A program made the translations under genes and the position numbers. The notes below the pieces were generated by a model. It did not search any database. It was not told where the DNA came from and saw nothing but the letters and a program-made list of their open reading frames with translations. Shown piece by piece: positions 20,215-28,263 of a DNA stretch of 64,000 nucleotides. The stretch spans positions 1,240,001 through 1,304,000 of the forward strand of contig CP051239.1 of NCBI GenBank assembly GCA_017794945.1, written 5' to 3'. Source of the DNA: Alcanivorax sp. GTDB lineage: Bacteria; Pseudomonadota; Gammaproteobacteria; Pseudomonadales; Alcanivoracaceae. Position 1 is the stretch's first letter. Each line of letters starts with the position of its first letter.

Positions 20215-20952
20215 TCAACCCCCCTTCTCATCCCTGGAAGCCCGATCTTTGCTGGATAGAATCGCCGCCAGCGCCGCTGGCGACAACGGCGCGTCGATCA
20301 TCGAGGCGCTCAGGGTGATCAAATCCTCAATGCGCGCCCACGCGTCGGCGTGGCTAAACTCGGGGCCCTTTATGTGCTGAATCTGCTCGAGCGCGGCCAA
20401 CCCGTTAAGCTGTATGTCCACGACACTAACGAATCGCTGGTTAATGATTTCCGGCGGCGTATAGGGCTTCGATAGGTGCAAGGCCGCCAGACATTCATCC
20501 AAACCAAGGCCATAACGCCCTTGGAATTGACGCCAGATTTCCCGGTCAACGCGAAGTTGCACCAAGAAGCGCATGTAGTGGCCTGGTGTGCCGGCGTTAT
20601 CCAAAAGATGCTCCGCGAGCGGCATGAGGCAGCAACGCGCTACTTGCTCCGCACTCAACGTCAAACCGTCACCCTCCGCGTGCGCCTGCTTGAGCATCTC
20701 ACTACGTCGCGCATCTAGTGGTATCGAGCGCAACTGCAGCACGGATTCGACAATCGCTTCCCGCGACCCGAAATGGTAATGAATTACGGATTCGTTTTTT
20801 TGTCCGGCATACTCTCGAATCTCTCGTAACGTAGCACCCTGTAGCCCCTTCGTCGCAAACACACGCTCCGCCGCTAACGTCAGATCAAGACGCGTACCTT
20901 TAAGGACCCGCGTTTTGCTTTTAGAGTCCCGTGCATCACTTCTTGCAGCCAT
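20215..20952 (-). CDS. TetR family transcriptional regulator
   Basis: A 245-residue repressor-type protein. The N-terminal helix-turn-helix is clear (LDLTLAAERVFATKGLQGATLREIREYAGQ, then NESVIHYHFGSREAIVESVL, residues about 22-70) and the rest is the all-helical ligand and dimer domain (LVQLRVDREIW, VVDIQLNGLAALEQI). The ATG at 20952 is preferred to the TTG one codon upstream. G+C is visibly lower than in the neighbours, suggesting more recent acquisition. It lies 45 bp after the hydrolase gene and directly before nfi on the same strand, and is a candidate for binding the palindrome at 22083-22104. Confidence 0.9.
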   Translation of the reverse strand: MAARSDARDSKSKTRVLKGTRLDLTLAAERVFATKGLQGATLREIREYAGQKNESVIHYHFGSREAIVESVLQLRSIPLDARRSEMLKQAHAEGDGLTLSAEQVARCCLMPLAEHLLDNAGTPGHYMRFLVQLRVDREIWRQFQGRYGLGLDECLAALHLSKPYTPPEIINQRFVSVVDIQLNGLAALEQIQHIKGPEFSHADAWARIEDLITLSASMIDAPLSPAALAAILSSKDRASRDEKGG

Positions 20953-20997
20953 CAATTCAAGCCTTTCAGCAACCTTTAATGCTCCGATATTAACAGC

Positions 20998-22023
20998 TCA
21001 TGAACCGGCAAGCAGGCGCGCCATCGCCCGCCACCATTGGGCCATGGCGACGGGCTCCCGGCCGGGGGCGCCGGCGGCGTGCCCGTAATCGGAGTCGAGC
21101 ACCTCAACACGGACGTCGGCGATCAGCGCGGCCTCGTGGCCGGCATCCTCGACTGTGAAGTACAGATCGGTCCGCGACGGCATGATCAGAGTGCGCGCGC
21201 TGATCGCGCCCAGCGCGGCGTGGTAATCCCCGCCATACAGGCCGTTGTCGCCGGGGTCGGCGCTTTCCCAGGCGTGCATCACCGCAAGCAGATCATTGGC
21301 GTCCTGGGCCAGGTGGTCCTGCTCCCAGAAGCGCAACAGTGCGTCGATATCGGCGAACCCCAGATCGCGGTACAGGCCGCGTCGAAAGAACGCCTGGCTA
21401 TAGGCCCAGCCGGCGTAGACCCGGGCAAACGCCTTGAGCCCGGCCTCGGGTGGCCGCTGATAATCACCACCGTTGTACACCGGGTCCGCCATCAAGGCGC
21501 TGCGCACGCCGTCGAGAAACACCCGGTTGTGGGGCCAGCAGCGGGCGGTGGCGCACACCGGCAGCAAGCGCCGCACTCTTTGCGGATGCAGCGCCGCCCA
21601 CAGATAGGACTGCATGCCGCCCATGGACCAGCCGGTGGCCAGGGCGATGTCCACGTCTCCGAACCAGGCATGCAGCGCCCGGCGCTGGGCCTCCACATTG
21701 TCGTCCAGGGTCACGGCGGGGAAGCGGTGCCCCGCCTGTGACGGGTGGCTGCGGCTCGGCGAGCTGGCGCGGCCGTTGCCGAACATATCGAACAGCACCA
21801 CGCAGTAGTCGCCGCCGGCCAGCGGACCGCCCGCACCAACAAGGGGCAGGCTGCCCTCATAAGTGCCACCGTAGTAGCACGGCACGATCACCAGATTGTC
21901 CCGGCGCGCGTTCAACACACCGATCTGGTATCCGGTCAGCACGGCGTCCCGCAACACGCCGCCCTCTTTAAGCGGCAGATCACCTAGCCGAATCTCTCTG
22001 TTAAACCCTTGTTTATCAACCAC
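20998..22023 (-). CDS. alpha/beta hydrolase, homoserine O-acetyltransferase-like
   Basis: A 341-residue alpha/beta hydrolase of the MetX-like group. Nucleophile elbow TGWSMGGMQSYLW contains the catalytic Ser; the probable Asp is in MPSRTDLYFTVED and the His in DSDYGHAAG. PCYYGGTYEGS near the N-terminus replaces the oxyanion segment. I take the GTG at 22023 as start: AAGGAG lies seven bases before it and MVDKQGFNREIRLG begins a soluble domain, whereas the longer frame to 22239 would cross the palindrome and overlap glnT. It is divergent from the glutamine-synthetase-like gene, so a shared regulatory region and shared nitrogen or amide function are likely; an amide or formyl substrate is only a guess. 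Confidence 0.85.
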   Translation of the reverse strand: MVDKQGFNREIRLGDLPLKEGGVLRDAVLTGYQIGVLNARRDNLVIVPCYYGGTYEGSLPLVGAGGPLAGGDYCVVLFDMFGNGRASSPSRSHPSQAGHRFPAVTLDDNVEAQRRALHAWFGDVDIALATGWSMGGMQSYLWAALHPQRVRRLLPVCATARCWPHNRVFLDGVRSALMADPVYNGGDYQRPPEAGLKAFARVYAGWAYSQAFFRRGLYRDLGFADIDALLRFWEQDHLAQDANDLLAVMHAWESADPGDNGLYGGDYHAALGAISARTLIMPSRTDLYFTVEDAGHEAALIADVRVEVLDSDYGHAAGAPGREPVAMAQWWRAMARLLAGS

Positions 22024-22082
22024 TCTTTCTCTCCTTGCTGGCCGGATCGAACAAGCCCGCCAGGCCGCGGATCCGAAATTAT

Positions 22083-22104
22083 ATATACAGGCTGGCATGT
22101 ATAT
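22083..22104. promoter_or_regulatory. operator-like palindrome between hydrolase and type III glutamine synthetase genes
   Basis: ATATACA (22083-22089) and its complement TGTATAT (22098-22104) flank an 8-bp centre, in the middle of the 148-bp divergent intergenic region. The layout suits a TetR dimer; the two TetR genes of this cluster (20215 and 24707) are the candidates. Confidence 0.6.
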
Positions 22105-22171
22105 TGAATGAAGGAATCGTGCCAAGGCGCACCCTGAGCGCCCAGCGACGGAACCGACAGGAGAGAAACCG

Positions 22172-23530
22172 ATGAATGCGTACCAACCCGTTGAATCCCT
22201 GCGCCAGGATCTGGCGGAAAAAGGCGTGAAGTACGCCATGGCCAGCTACGTGGATATCCACGGCGCCATCAAGGGCAAGTTCGTGCCGCTCAACCACCTG
22301 GACCGCATGATGAAGGGTTCGGAACTGTACACCGGCGCCGCCCTGGACGGTGTGCCCCAGGACATCAACGACGACGAAGTGGCGGCCATGCCCGACGCGG
22401 CCAGCGCCACCCAGTGCACCTGGAACCGCCAACTGGCCTGGTTCGCCAGCGACCTGCACCTGAACGGGCAACCGTTCCAGGCCTGCTCCCGGCATATTCT
22501 CAAGCGCCAGCTGGCCGCCGCCGCCGAGCTGGGCTTCAGTTTCAACCTGGGCATCGAAACCGAATTCTTTCTGTTCAAGGACACCGAGGACGGCGGCTTC
22601 GCGCCGATCAGCGACCGCGACGTACTCGACAAGCCCTGCTACGACCCCAGCGTGCTGATGGACAACCTGCCGATCATCGACGAGATCGTGGAGGCCATGA
22701 ACGAACAGGGCTGGGACGTGTACTCCTTCGACCATGAGGACGCCAACGGCCAGTTCGAAACCGATTTCATGTTCACCGACGCCCTCAACATGGCCGACCG
22801 TCTGGTGTATTTCCGCATGATGGCCAACGAGATCGCCCGCAAGCACGGCGCCTTCGCCAGCTTCATGGCCAAACCGTTCGCCGACCGCACCGGCAGCGGC
22901 GCGCATTTCAATATGTCCCTGGCGGACATCGACAGCGGCAAGAACCTGTTCGAGCCGGACGGCGACGACCCGCACCAATGCGGCGTGTCACCGCTGGCCT
23001 ATCACTTTATCGCCGGCGTACTGAAACACGCGCGCGCCATCTGCGCGGTGATCGCGCCAACGGTCAACAGCTACAAGCGCCTGGTGCAACGCGGCGCCAT
23101 GTCCGGCTCCACCTGGGCGCCGGTGTACTGCTGCTACGGCAACAACAACCGCACCAACATGCTACGTATTCCGTCCCAGGGCGGCCGTGTGGAATGCCGC
23201 GCCCCGGACATCAGCGGCAACCCCTATCTGGGCGCGGCGATGATGCTCGCCGCCGGCCTGGAAGGGATTCGCGAAAAACTGGAACCGGGTGAACCGCACC
23301 GGGAAAACATGAACGACCACAGCCTCGCCGAGATCAAGGCGATGGGTATCGAAATGCTGCCGCGCACCCTCGATGAGGCGGTCGACGCCTTCGAAGCGGA
23401 CCCGCTTTCCCGTGACGTATTCGGTGATCTGATGTTCGACAGCTTTATCGACTTCAAACGCTCCGAGTGGGAGCAATACCACAACCTGGTTTCCGACTGG
23501 GAAGTGAAACGTTACCTGAAAATGTTCTGA
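22172..23530 (+). CDS. glnT: type III (GlnT-like) glutamate-ammonia ligase / gamma-glutamylamide synthetase
   Basis: A 452-residue member of the glutamine synthetase family that ligates ammonia or a small amine to glutamate with ATP. Recognisable parts: N-terminal beta-grasp (KYAMASYVDIHGAIKGKFVP), metal site GIETEFFLF, catalytic GSGAHFNMSL, the ATP loop KRLVQRGAMSG and the arginine-containing NNNRTNMLRIP, and VECRAPDISGNPYLG. Length and signature correspond to the GlnT type rather than GlnA. GGAGAG precedes the ATG. It heads an operon with the periplasmic binding protein 22 bp downstream and probably the TetR gene. Whether the substrate is ammonia, methylamine or another amine is open. Confidence 0.9.
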   Translation: MNAYQPVESLRQDLAEKGVKYAMASYVDIHGAIKGKFVPLNHLDRMMKGSELYTGAALDGVPQDINDDEVAAMPDAASATQCTWNRQLAWFASDLHLNGQPFQACSRHILKRQLAAAAELGFSFNLGIETEFFLFKDTEDGGFAPISDRDVLDKPCYDPSVLMDNLPIIDEIVEAMNEQGWDVYSFDHEDANGQFETDFMFTDALNMADRLVYFRMMANEIARKHGAFASFMAKPFADRTGSGAHFNMSLADIDSGKNLFEPDGDDPHQCGVSPLAYHFIAGVLKHARAICAVIAPTVNSYKRLVQRGAMSGSTWAPVYCCYGNNNRTNMLRIPSQGGRVECRAPDISGNPYLGAAMMLAAGLEGIREKLEPGEPHRENMNDHSLAEIKAMGIEMLPRTLDEAVDAFEADPLSRDVFGDLMFDSFIDFKRSEWEQYHNLVSDWEVKRYLKMF

Positions 23531-23552
23531 TCCGACCGTACAGGAGAACACC

Positions 23553-24644
23553 ATGAAGTTAATCAAACGCACTCTTCACTGGACCGGTGCGCTGGCGCTG
23601 GCCGGGGTGATGTCCGCCTCTTTCCTGGCGCCGTCCACGGCGCAGGCCGAGGAACGCGACAGCTTCAGGCTGGCCTGGACCATCTACGCCGGCTGGATGC
23701 CCTGGAAGTACGCCGACGAATCCGGAATCATGGACAAGTGGGCCGACAAGTACGACATCGATGTGGAGATCACCCAGATCAACGATTACATCGAATCCAT
23801 CAACCAGTTCACCGCCGGCCAGTACGACGCGGTGACCCTGACCAGCATGGACGCGCTGTCGATCCCCGCCGCCGGCGGCGTCGATTCCACCGCCCTGCTG
23901 ATCGGCGACTACTCCAACGGCAACGACGGCCTGGTGATGAAGGACCCGGAAGGCGGCGTGGCGTCGCTGAAAGGCGAAACCATCAACCTGGTGGAATTGT
24001 CGGTGTCTCATTATCTGCTGGCCCGGGCGCTCGAAGAACAGGGCCTGAGCGAGCGGGACGTGAACATCGTCAACACCTCGGACGCCGACATCGTGGCGGC
24101 GTTCAGCAGCGATGACGTGCGCAACATCGTCACCTGGAACCCGCTGCTCACCGAAGCCGCCGCCACCCCCGGCGCCGAGATCGTGTTCGATTCCAGCCAG
24201 ATCCCCGGCCACATCAAGGACCTGACCCTGGTCAACACCGAAACCCTGAAGGACAATCCCAAGCTGGGTAAGGCACTGACCGGCGCCTGGTACGAAGTGA
24301 TGGCGATCCTGGAGAGCAACACCCAGAAAGGCGAGGACGCCCGCGCCTTTCTCGGCCAGGCCTCCGGCACCGACCAGAAAGGTTACGAAGACCAACTGGC
24401 CGGCATGAAGATGTTCTGGGAGCCGGATACCGCCGTGGCCTTCGCCAACAGCGACGAAGCCTTCCAGGCCATGGACGACGTCCGCCAGTTTTCCTTTAAA
24501 CACGGCTTGCTGGGCGAAGGCGCCCCCAGCGCCGACTTTATCGGTATCGCTTTCCCCGGTGGCAAGGTGCTGGGCGACAAGGGCAACATCAAGCTGCGCT
24601 TTGACACCACCTACATGCAGATGGCCGACGACGGCGAACTGTAA
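23553..24644 (+). CDS. ABC transporter substrate-binding protein, urea-carboxylase-region type
   Basis: Periplasmic binding protein of 363 residues: signal peptide (cleavage after AQA, residue 32), then a NitT/TauT-like fold beginning FRLAWTIYAGWMPWKYADES, with QINDYIESINQFTAGQYDAV and VTWNPLL. This matches the group annotated as putative urea binding protein found near urea (guanidine) carboxylase genes. No permease or ATPase gene lies in the cluster, so it either uses a transporter encoded elsewhere or acts as a sensor. It follows glnT after 22 bp with AGGAGAA before the ATG. Confidence 0.88.
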   Translation: MKLIKRTLHWTGALALAGVMSASFLAPSTAQAEERDSFRLAWTIYAGWMPWKYADESGIMDKWADKYDIDVEITQINDYIESINQFTAGQYDAVTLTSMDALSIPAAGGVDSTALLIGDYSNGNDGLVMKDPEGGVASLKGETINLVELSVSHYLLARALEEQGLSERDVNIVNTSDADIVAAFSSDDVRNIVTWNPLLTEAAATPGAEIVFDSSQIPGHIKDLTLVNTETLKDNPKLGKALTGAWYEVMAILESNTQKGEDARAFLGQASGTDQKGYEDQLAGMKMFWEPDTAVAFANSDEAFQAMDDVRQFSFKHGLLGEGAPSADFIGIAFPGGKVLGDKGNIKLRFDTTYMQMADDGEL

Positions 24645-24706
24645 GATTAATCCGCACAGGGAGGCCGGCCGTCACGTTTCGCTTGCGCGTGGCGGCCGCG
24701 TTGCCG

Positions 24707-25315
24707 ATGAGACGAACAAAAGAAGACGCGGAAAAAACCCGCCGCAAAATCGTCGAAGTGGCTCTGCAGCTTTTCAGCAGCAACGGCTACACCAATACCA
24801 CGCTGGCCAAGATAGCCACCGAGGCGGGCTTCAGCCGCGGGCCGATTTACTGGCATTTCAACAACAAGGACGAGCTGTTCGAGGAAGTGCTCTCGTTCTC
24901 GCAACAACCGCTGGCCGATCTGATCAACCAGGCACGCGGTGAGCTGGAACATCCGTTAAGCGCCATTCATGAATTCGCGGAACAATGGCTGCGCCTGTTG
25001 GTGGATAACCGCTGGCACCGTCAGTCTTTCGAAATTCTTCTTAACAAAACCGAGCTTACCTCGACCATGGAGCGCACCCTCAAACGGGAACGCAAACTCA
25101 CCCGCGACGTGGTCTCGGTACTCACCGACCTGGTCCAGCAGGCCCAGCAACAGCAGCTCATCAGCCAACGGCACGGCGCCGACGAGCTGGGGTTACTGTG
25201 CTACACCTATCTGATGGGCATCACCCAGACCTGGTTGTTCTCCCCTCGCCTGTTCGAGCTGGAACAGGAAATACCGTTCTTCCTCGACCGTCTCGATCGT
25301 TTGCTACAGGATTGA
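24707..25315 (+). CDS. TetR family regulator, AcrR/TtgR-like
   Basis: A 202-residue repressor with the N-terminus RRTKEDAEKTRRKIVEVALQLF typical of the AcrR/TtgR efflux-regulator branch, helix-turn-helix NTTLAKIATEAGFSRGPIYW and HFNNKDELFEEV. The C-terminal helical domain should bind the effector. The start is uncertain: the ATG at 24707 gives the family N-terminus but has no good ribosome site; a TTG at 24683 is the alternative. It lies 62 bp after the binding protein gene, so it is probably the last gene of that operon. Its end overlaps the convergent PHP lipoprotein gene by 12 bp. Confidence 0.87.
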   Translation: MRRTKEDAEKTRRKIVEVALQLFSSNGYTNTTLAKIATEAGFSRGPIYWHFNNKDELFEEVLSFSQQPLADLINQARGELEHPLSAIHEFAEQWLRLLVDNRWHRQSFEILLNKTELTSTMERTLKRERKLTRDVVSVLTDLVQQAQQQQLISQRHGADELGLLCYTYLMGITQTWLFSPRLFELEQEIPFFLDRLDRLLQD

Positions 25316-28069
25316 TCCGGCATCACCGCCGTCGGCCTCGCACAACGGCAGCGCGGACGCCCCTGGCAACACCCACACCGGACTGGAGAACGCCACCGGA
25401 CGACCACTGTCCGGGTCCAGAATGCGCAGAAAATAATAACGCTCCTGTTCGCCAACGGTGATCGTGGCGTTCCAGCTCGCGCCGGTACCGGTGGCGACCA
25501 CCTGGTTGCCGTTGGTCACCAACGCCATCCGCCCGGTGAAATCCGCGCCACCACGGCTCAGTGACACGCGCAGCGGCAACCGCTGGCCTTCCGGTCGGCG
25601 CAGCCGGCTGCCCATGGGTTTGTCGTCCAGGCGCACCGTCATCCGCAGGTCGTTGTACCCCTGGGCCACCGCGTAGAAACGCCGCGCCGACAGCGCCTCT
25701 TTCAAATCCGCGGCGCCACGGGACCGGGCAATCAAAACCGTTTTCGGCAGGTCCGGGTCGCCCCATCGCTGGTCATGATGGTCTTCCGAGCCCACCGCGC
25801 CCAGGTGCCAGCCTTTATCCAGCGCGTACGCCAGCCAGCTGCCGCCGGGGCCGCCGGAGTCGTACTCCGAGCCTTTGCCGAACACCTCCAGGCCCACCGC
25901 GCGGCGGTCGGCGGCGGGCACGTAGCGGAAATCGTTGAAGGTGTAGGCGGGATCGCCGCCGATCGGCTCGACGATCTGTTCCAGCGCGTCCTCGCGCCCC
26001 GGGTGGTTGAACACCAGCAGGCTGTCGCCGCCGCCACCGAAAGCGGCGGGATAACTGAACCATTGCCAGAACAGGCCCATGGACACCGCGTACCCTGGGC
26101 CGGTTTTGGCGTTGATCACGTTGTCGCCGAACAACAGATTGATGTGCCCGAAGCGGTCCGAGGTCCACTCAAAACCCCGGATGGCGGTGAAGCCGTCGTC
26201 GCTGGCGGCGAGCGCCTGTTCCTCGGTGGCGGACCACTTACGGAACGAGTCGAAGGGGGCGTCGTCATCGGCGATCAGACATTCGAAGAAGCGTTCGGAA
26301 AAACAATCGCCGTTAACGGAAAGCGGCAGGCGGGTGTTGTCCGAGTGGTCGGTGACGGCGGTGAAATCCAGGCCCAGCGCCCGGGTGCGCTCGAACACCT
26401 CCGCCGGCCGCGAGCTGATGGCGCCGTCCGAATAGCCGGTGTGTTCGTGAATGGCGCCGATGTAATGCTCGAAAGTGCGCGCGTCGAAGGCCGGCGTGCA
26501 CTGGTCGGCGGGCGCCGCCTGGGGCAGGGTTTCCAGCACGTAGAGCGGGTCGGTGAGCTTGCCCAGAATCGCCTCGCAGCCGCCGCCGGCGGGATCGCGC
26601 AGGCACCCCGCCACGCCGTCATCCAGGCTCGCCAGCGCCGAGAACGGACAGGCCGGATCGCGCGGATCGCCCAGGCAGGCGCCGATCCCGTCCGGGTCCA
26701 GCAATCCGCCCAGCACCGCCAGTGGGCAGCCGGCCTGCAGCGGGCTGAGCAGGCACTGGAACACACCCGGCGAGGCCTCCGCCCGGGGCGTCGCCTGCAG
26801 GGTCACCGTGCGGCTGGTCTCGCGGTCGCCGTCGGACACCGTCACCTCGAAGCCGAACACGGTGGCCTCCTCGAGCAGTGGCAGGGTGACCCGGGCGTCG
26901 CGGGTGTCGGCGTTGTCGATCGCCAGCGCCGGCGCGCCGTCATCCCGTTGCGTCCAGCGGTATTGCAGCGGATGGTTGTCCGGGTCCGAGGCCACCGCCA
27001 GCAGCCGTGCGGTTTCGCCGCCACTGGCGACGCCCGGGTCGGCGTAGGCGTCGTCGATACGCGGGGCCGCGTTGGCCGGTGCCGGCAGGATGGTAACGGT
27101 GACCCGGTCGCTGGCGCGCCCGCCCTGATCGTCCACGGCGGTCAGCGACAGCTCGACGTCCGTGGCCTCGGCCACCGGCGGCGCGGTGAACGCCACCTGC
27201 AGCCGGTCGTCGCCCTCCAGCGTCAGGGCGGGGCCGCCCGGCGTCGCCCGCCACAGCACGCTGACCACGGCGCCATCGTCACTGGCGGCGCCGTTCAGCA
27301 CCACCCGATCGCCGGCGGTGACGGTGCGGTCCTCGCCGGCATCCACCGTCGGCAGGGGGTTGTTGAAGGTATCCACCACGGTGACGGTGACCGTATCCCG
27401 GCCCACGGCGCCACTGGAATCCTCCGCCTCCAGTTCGAACGTCAGCGCCGTGTCGGCGTCCACCTGCGGCGCGACGATACTCAACAGATTCTGGTCCCTG
27501 GCGCCGTCGATGACCGCTTCGGACCCGCCGGTCTGCCGCCAGCCCAGGCGCCGCAGGGAGCGGCCCGGGGACACCGTGGCGCCGCCGTTGAGCTGCAGGG
27601 TTTCGCCCTCATCGACCCGCTGGTCCTGGCCGGCGTCCACGCGGGGCGCATCGCCTTCGTCGGCGTCGATGGTCACCGTGCTCACCGCGTCGCCGGAGGC
27701 GCCGCCGTCATCGGTGACCCGCACCCGGACCCGGGCTTCGCCGTCCACCGCCGCGGCCGGCACCCGCACCGTCAGGCGGCGCGGCTGCTCCTCGACCACG
27801 GTCAGCGCCCCATCCACGGTCCAGGTCACCGACACGATCTGGCCGTCGTCGTCCTCGGCGGTGAGCCGAAAGGTACCCTCCGTGCCGGCGGTCAGCCGGG
27901 CCGGCCCTTCCAGCGCCGCCCGCGGCGCCCGGTTGGAAGGCTCGGGCGACGCCGGGTCACTGTCCGAGCTACCCCCACCCCCACCACAGGCCGCCAGCAA
28001 CGCGGTGATGAAAAACACCGGCGCCATGCAAAACCGGTGCGCCCGACCTGAATTCTGCCATTCGCTCAT
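25304..28069 (-). CDS. PKD-repeat lipoprotein with CehA/McbA-type PHP metallohydrolase domain
   Basis: A 921-residue surface or periplasmic lipoprotein: signal with lipobox LLAAC (Cys about residue 28), a Gly/Ser linker, then about four PKD/Ig-like beta domains (residues about 45-430). Next is a Cys-rich spacer of three tandem units starting near residue 439, then a PHP phosphoesterase domain with IHEHTGYSDG (His541, His543), VTDHSDN, VFNHPG and GSEDHHDQ, which are the metal-binding motifs. A C-terminal beta domain follows. The start at 28069 places the signal peptide correctly. The likely role is hydrolysis of an extracellular ester or carbamate-like substrate; the substrate is unknown. Confidence 0.85.
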   Translation of the reverse strand: MSEWQNSGRAHRFCMAPVFFITALLAACGGGGGSSDSDPASPEPSNRAPRAALEGPARLTAGTEGTFRLTAEDDDGQIVSVTWTVDGALTVVEEQPRRLTVRVPAAAVDGEARVRVRVTDDGGASGDAVSTVTIDADEGDAPRVDAGQDQRVDEGETLQLNGGATVSPGRSLRRLGWRQTGGSEAVIDGARDQNLLSIVAPQVDADTALTFELEAEDSSGAVGRDTVTVTVVDTFNNPLPTVDAGEDRTVTAGDRVVLNGAASDDGAVVSVLWRATPGGPALTLEGDDRLQVAFTAPPVAEATDVELSLTAVDDQGGRASDRVTVTILPAPANAAPRIDDAYADPGVASGGETARLLAVASDPDNHPLQYRWTQRDDGAPALAIDNADTRDARVTLPLLEEATVFGFEVTVSDGDRETSRTVTLQATPRAEASPGVFQCLLSPLQAGCPLAVLGGLLDPDGIGACLGDPRDPACPFSALASLDDGVAGCLRDPAGGGCEAILGKLTDPLYVLETLPQAAPADQCTPAFDARTFEHYIGAIHEHTGYSDGAISSRPAEVFERTRALGLDFTAVTDHSDNTRLPLSVNGDCFSERFFECLIADDDAPFDSFRKWSATEEQALAASDDGFTAIRGFEWTSDRFGHINLLFGDNVINAKTGPGYAVSMGLFWQWFSYPAAFGGGGDSLLVFNHPGREDALEQIVEPIGGDPAYTFNDFRYVPAADRRAVGLEVFGKGSEYDSGGPGGSWLAYALDKGWHLGAVGSEDHHDQRWGDPDLPKTVLIARSRGAADLKEALSARRFYAVAQGYNDLRMTVRLDDKPMGSRLRRPEGQRLPLRVSLSRGGADFTGRMALVTNGNQVVATGTGASWNATITVGEQERYYFLRILDPDSGRPVAFSSPVWVLPGASALPLCEADGGDAGSIL

Positions 28070-28263
28070 AAGGAACCCCCGTACCAGAACAAGGCGCGAG
28101 TATTCCTTCACGGGATGACCGGGCCATGACGGCGCGGACGGGAAGCGCTACAGACAGACACAAAACGCCGCTTCAGCAGCGAACGTCGCCTATCCGGCCG
28201 CTAACACACGGCAAAGCGGCGTACAAAAAGAAGCGCGACGGCGGCCGGGACCTGGCCCGGCGT

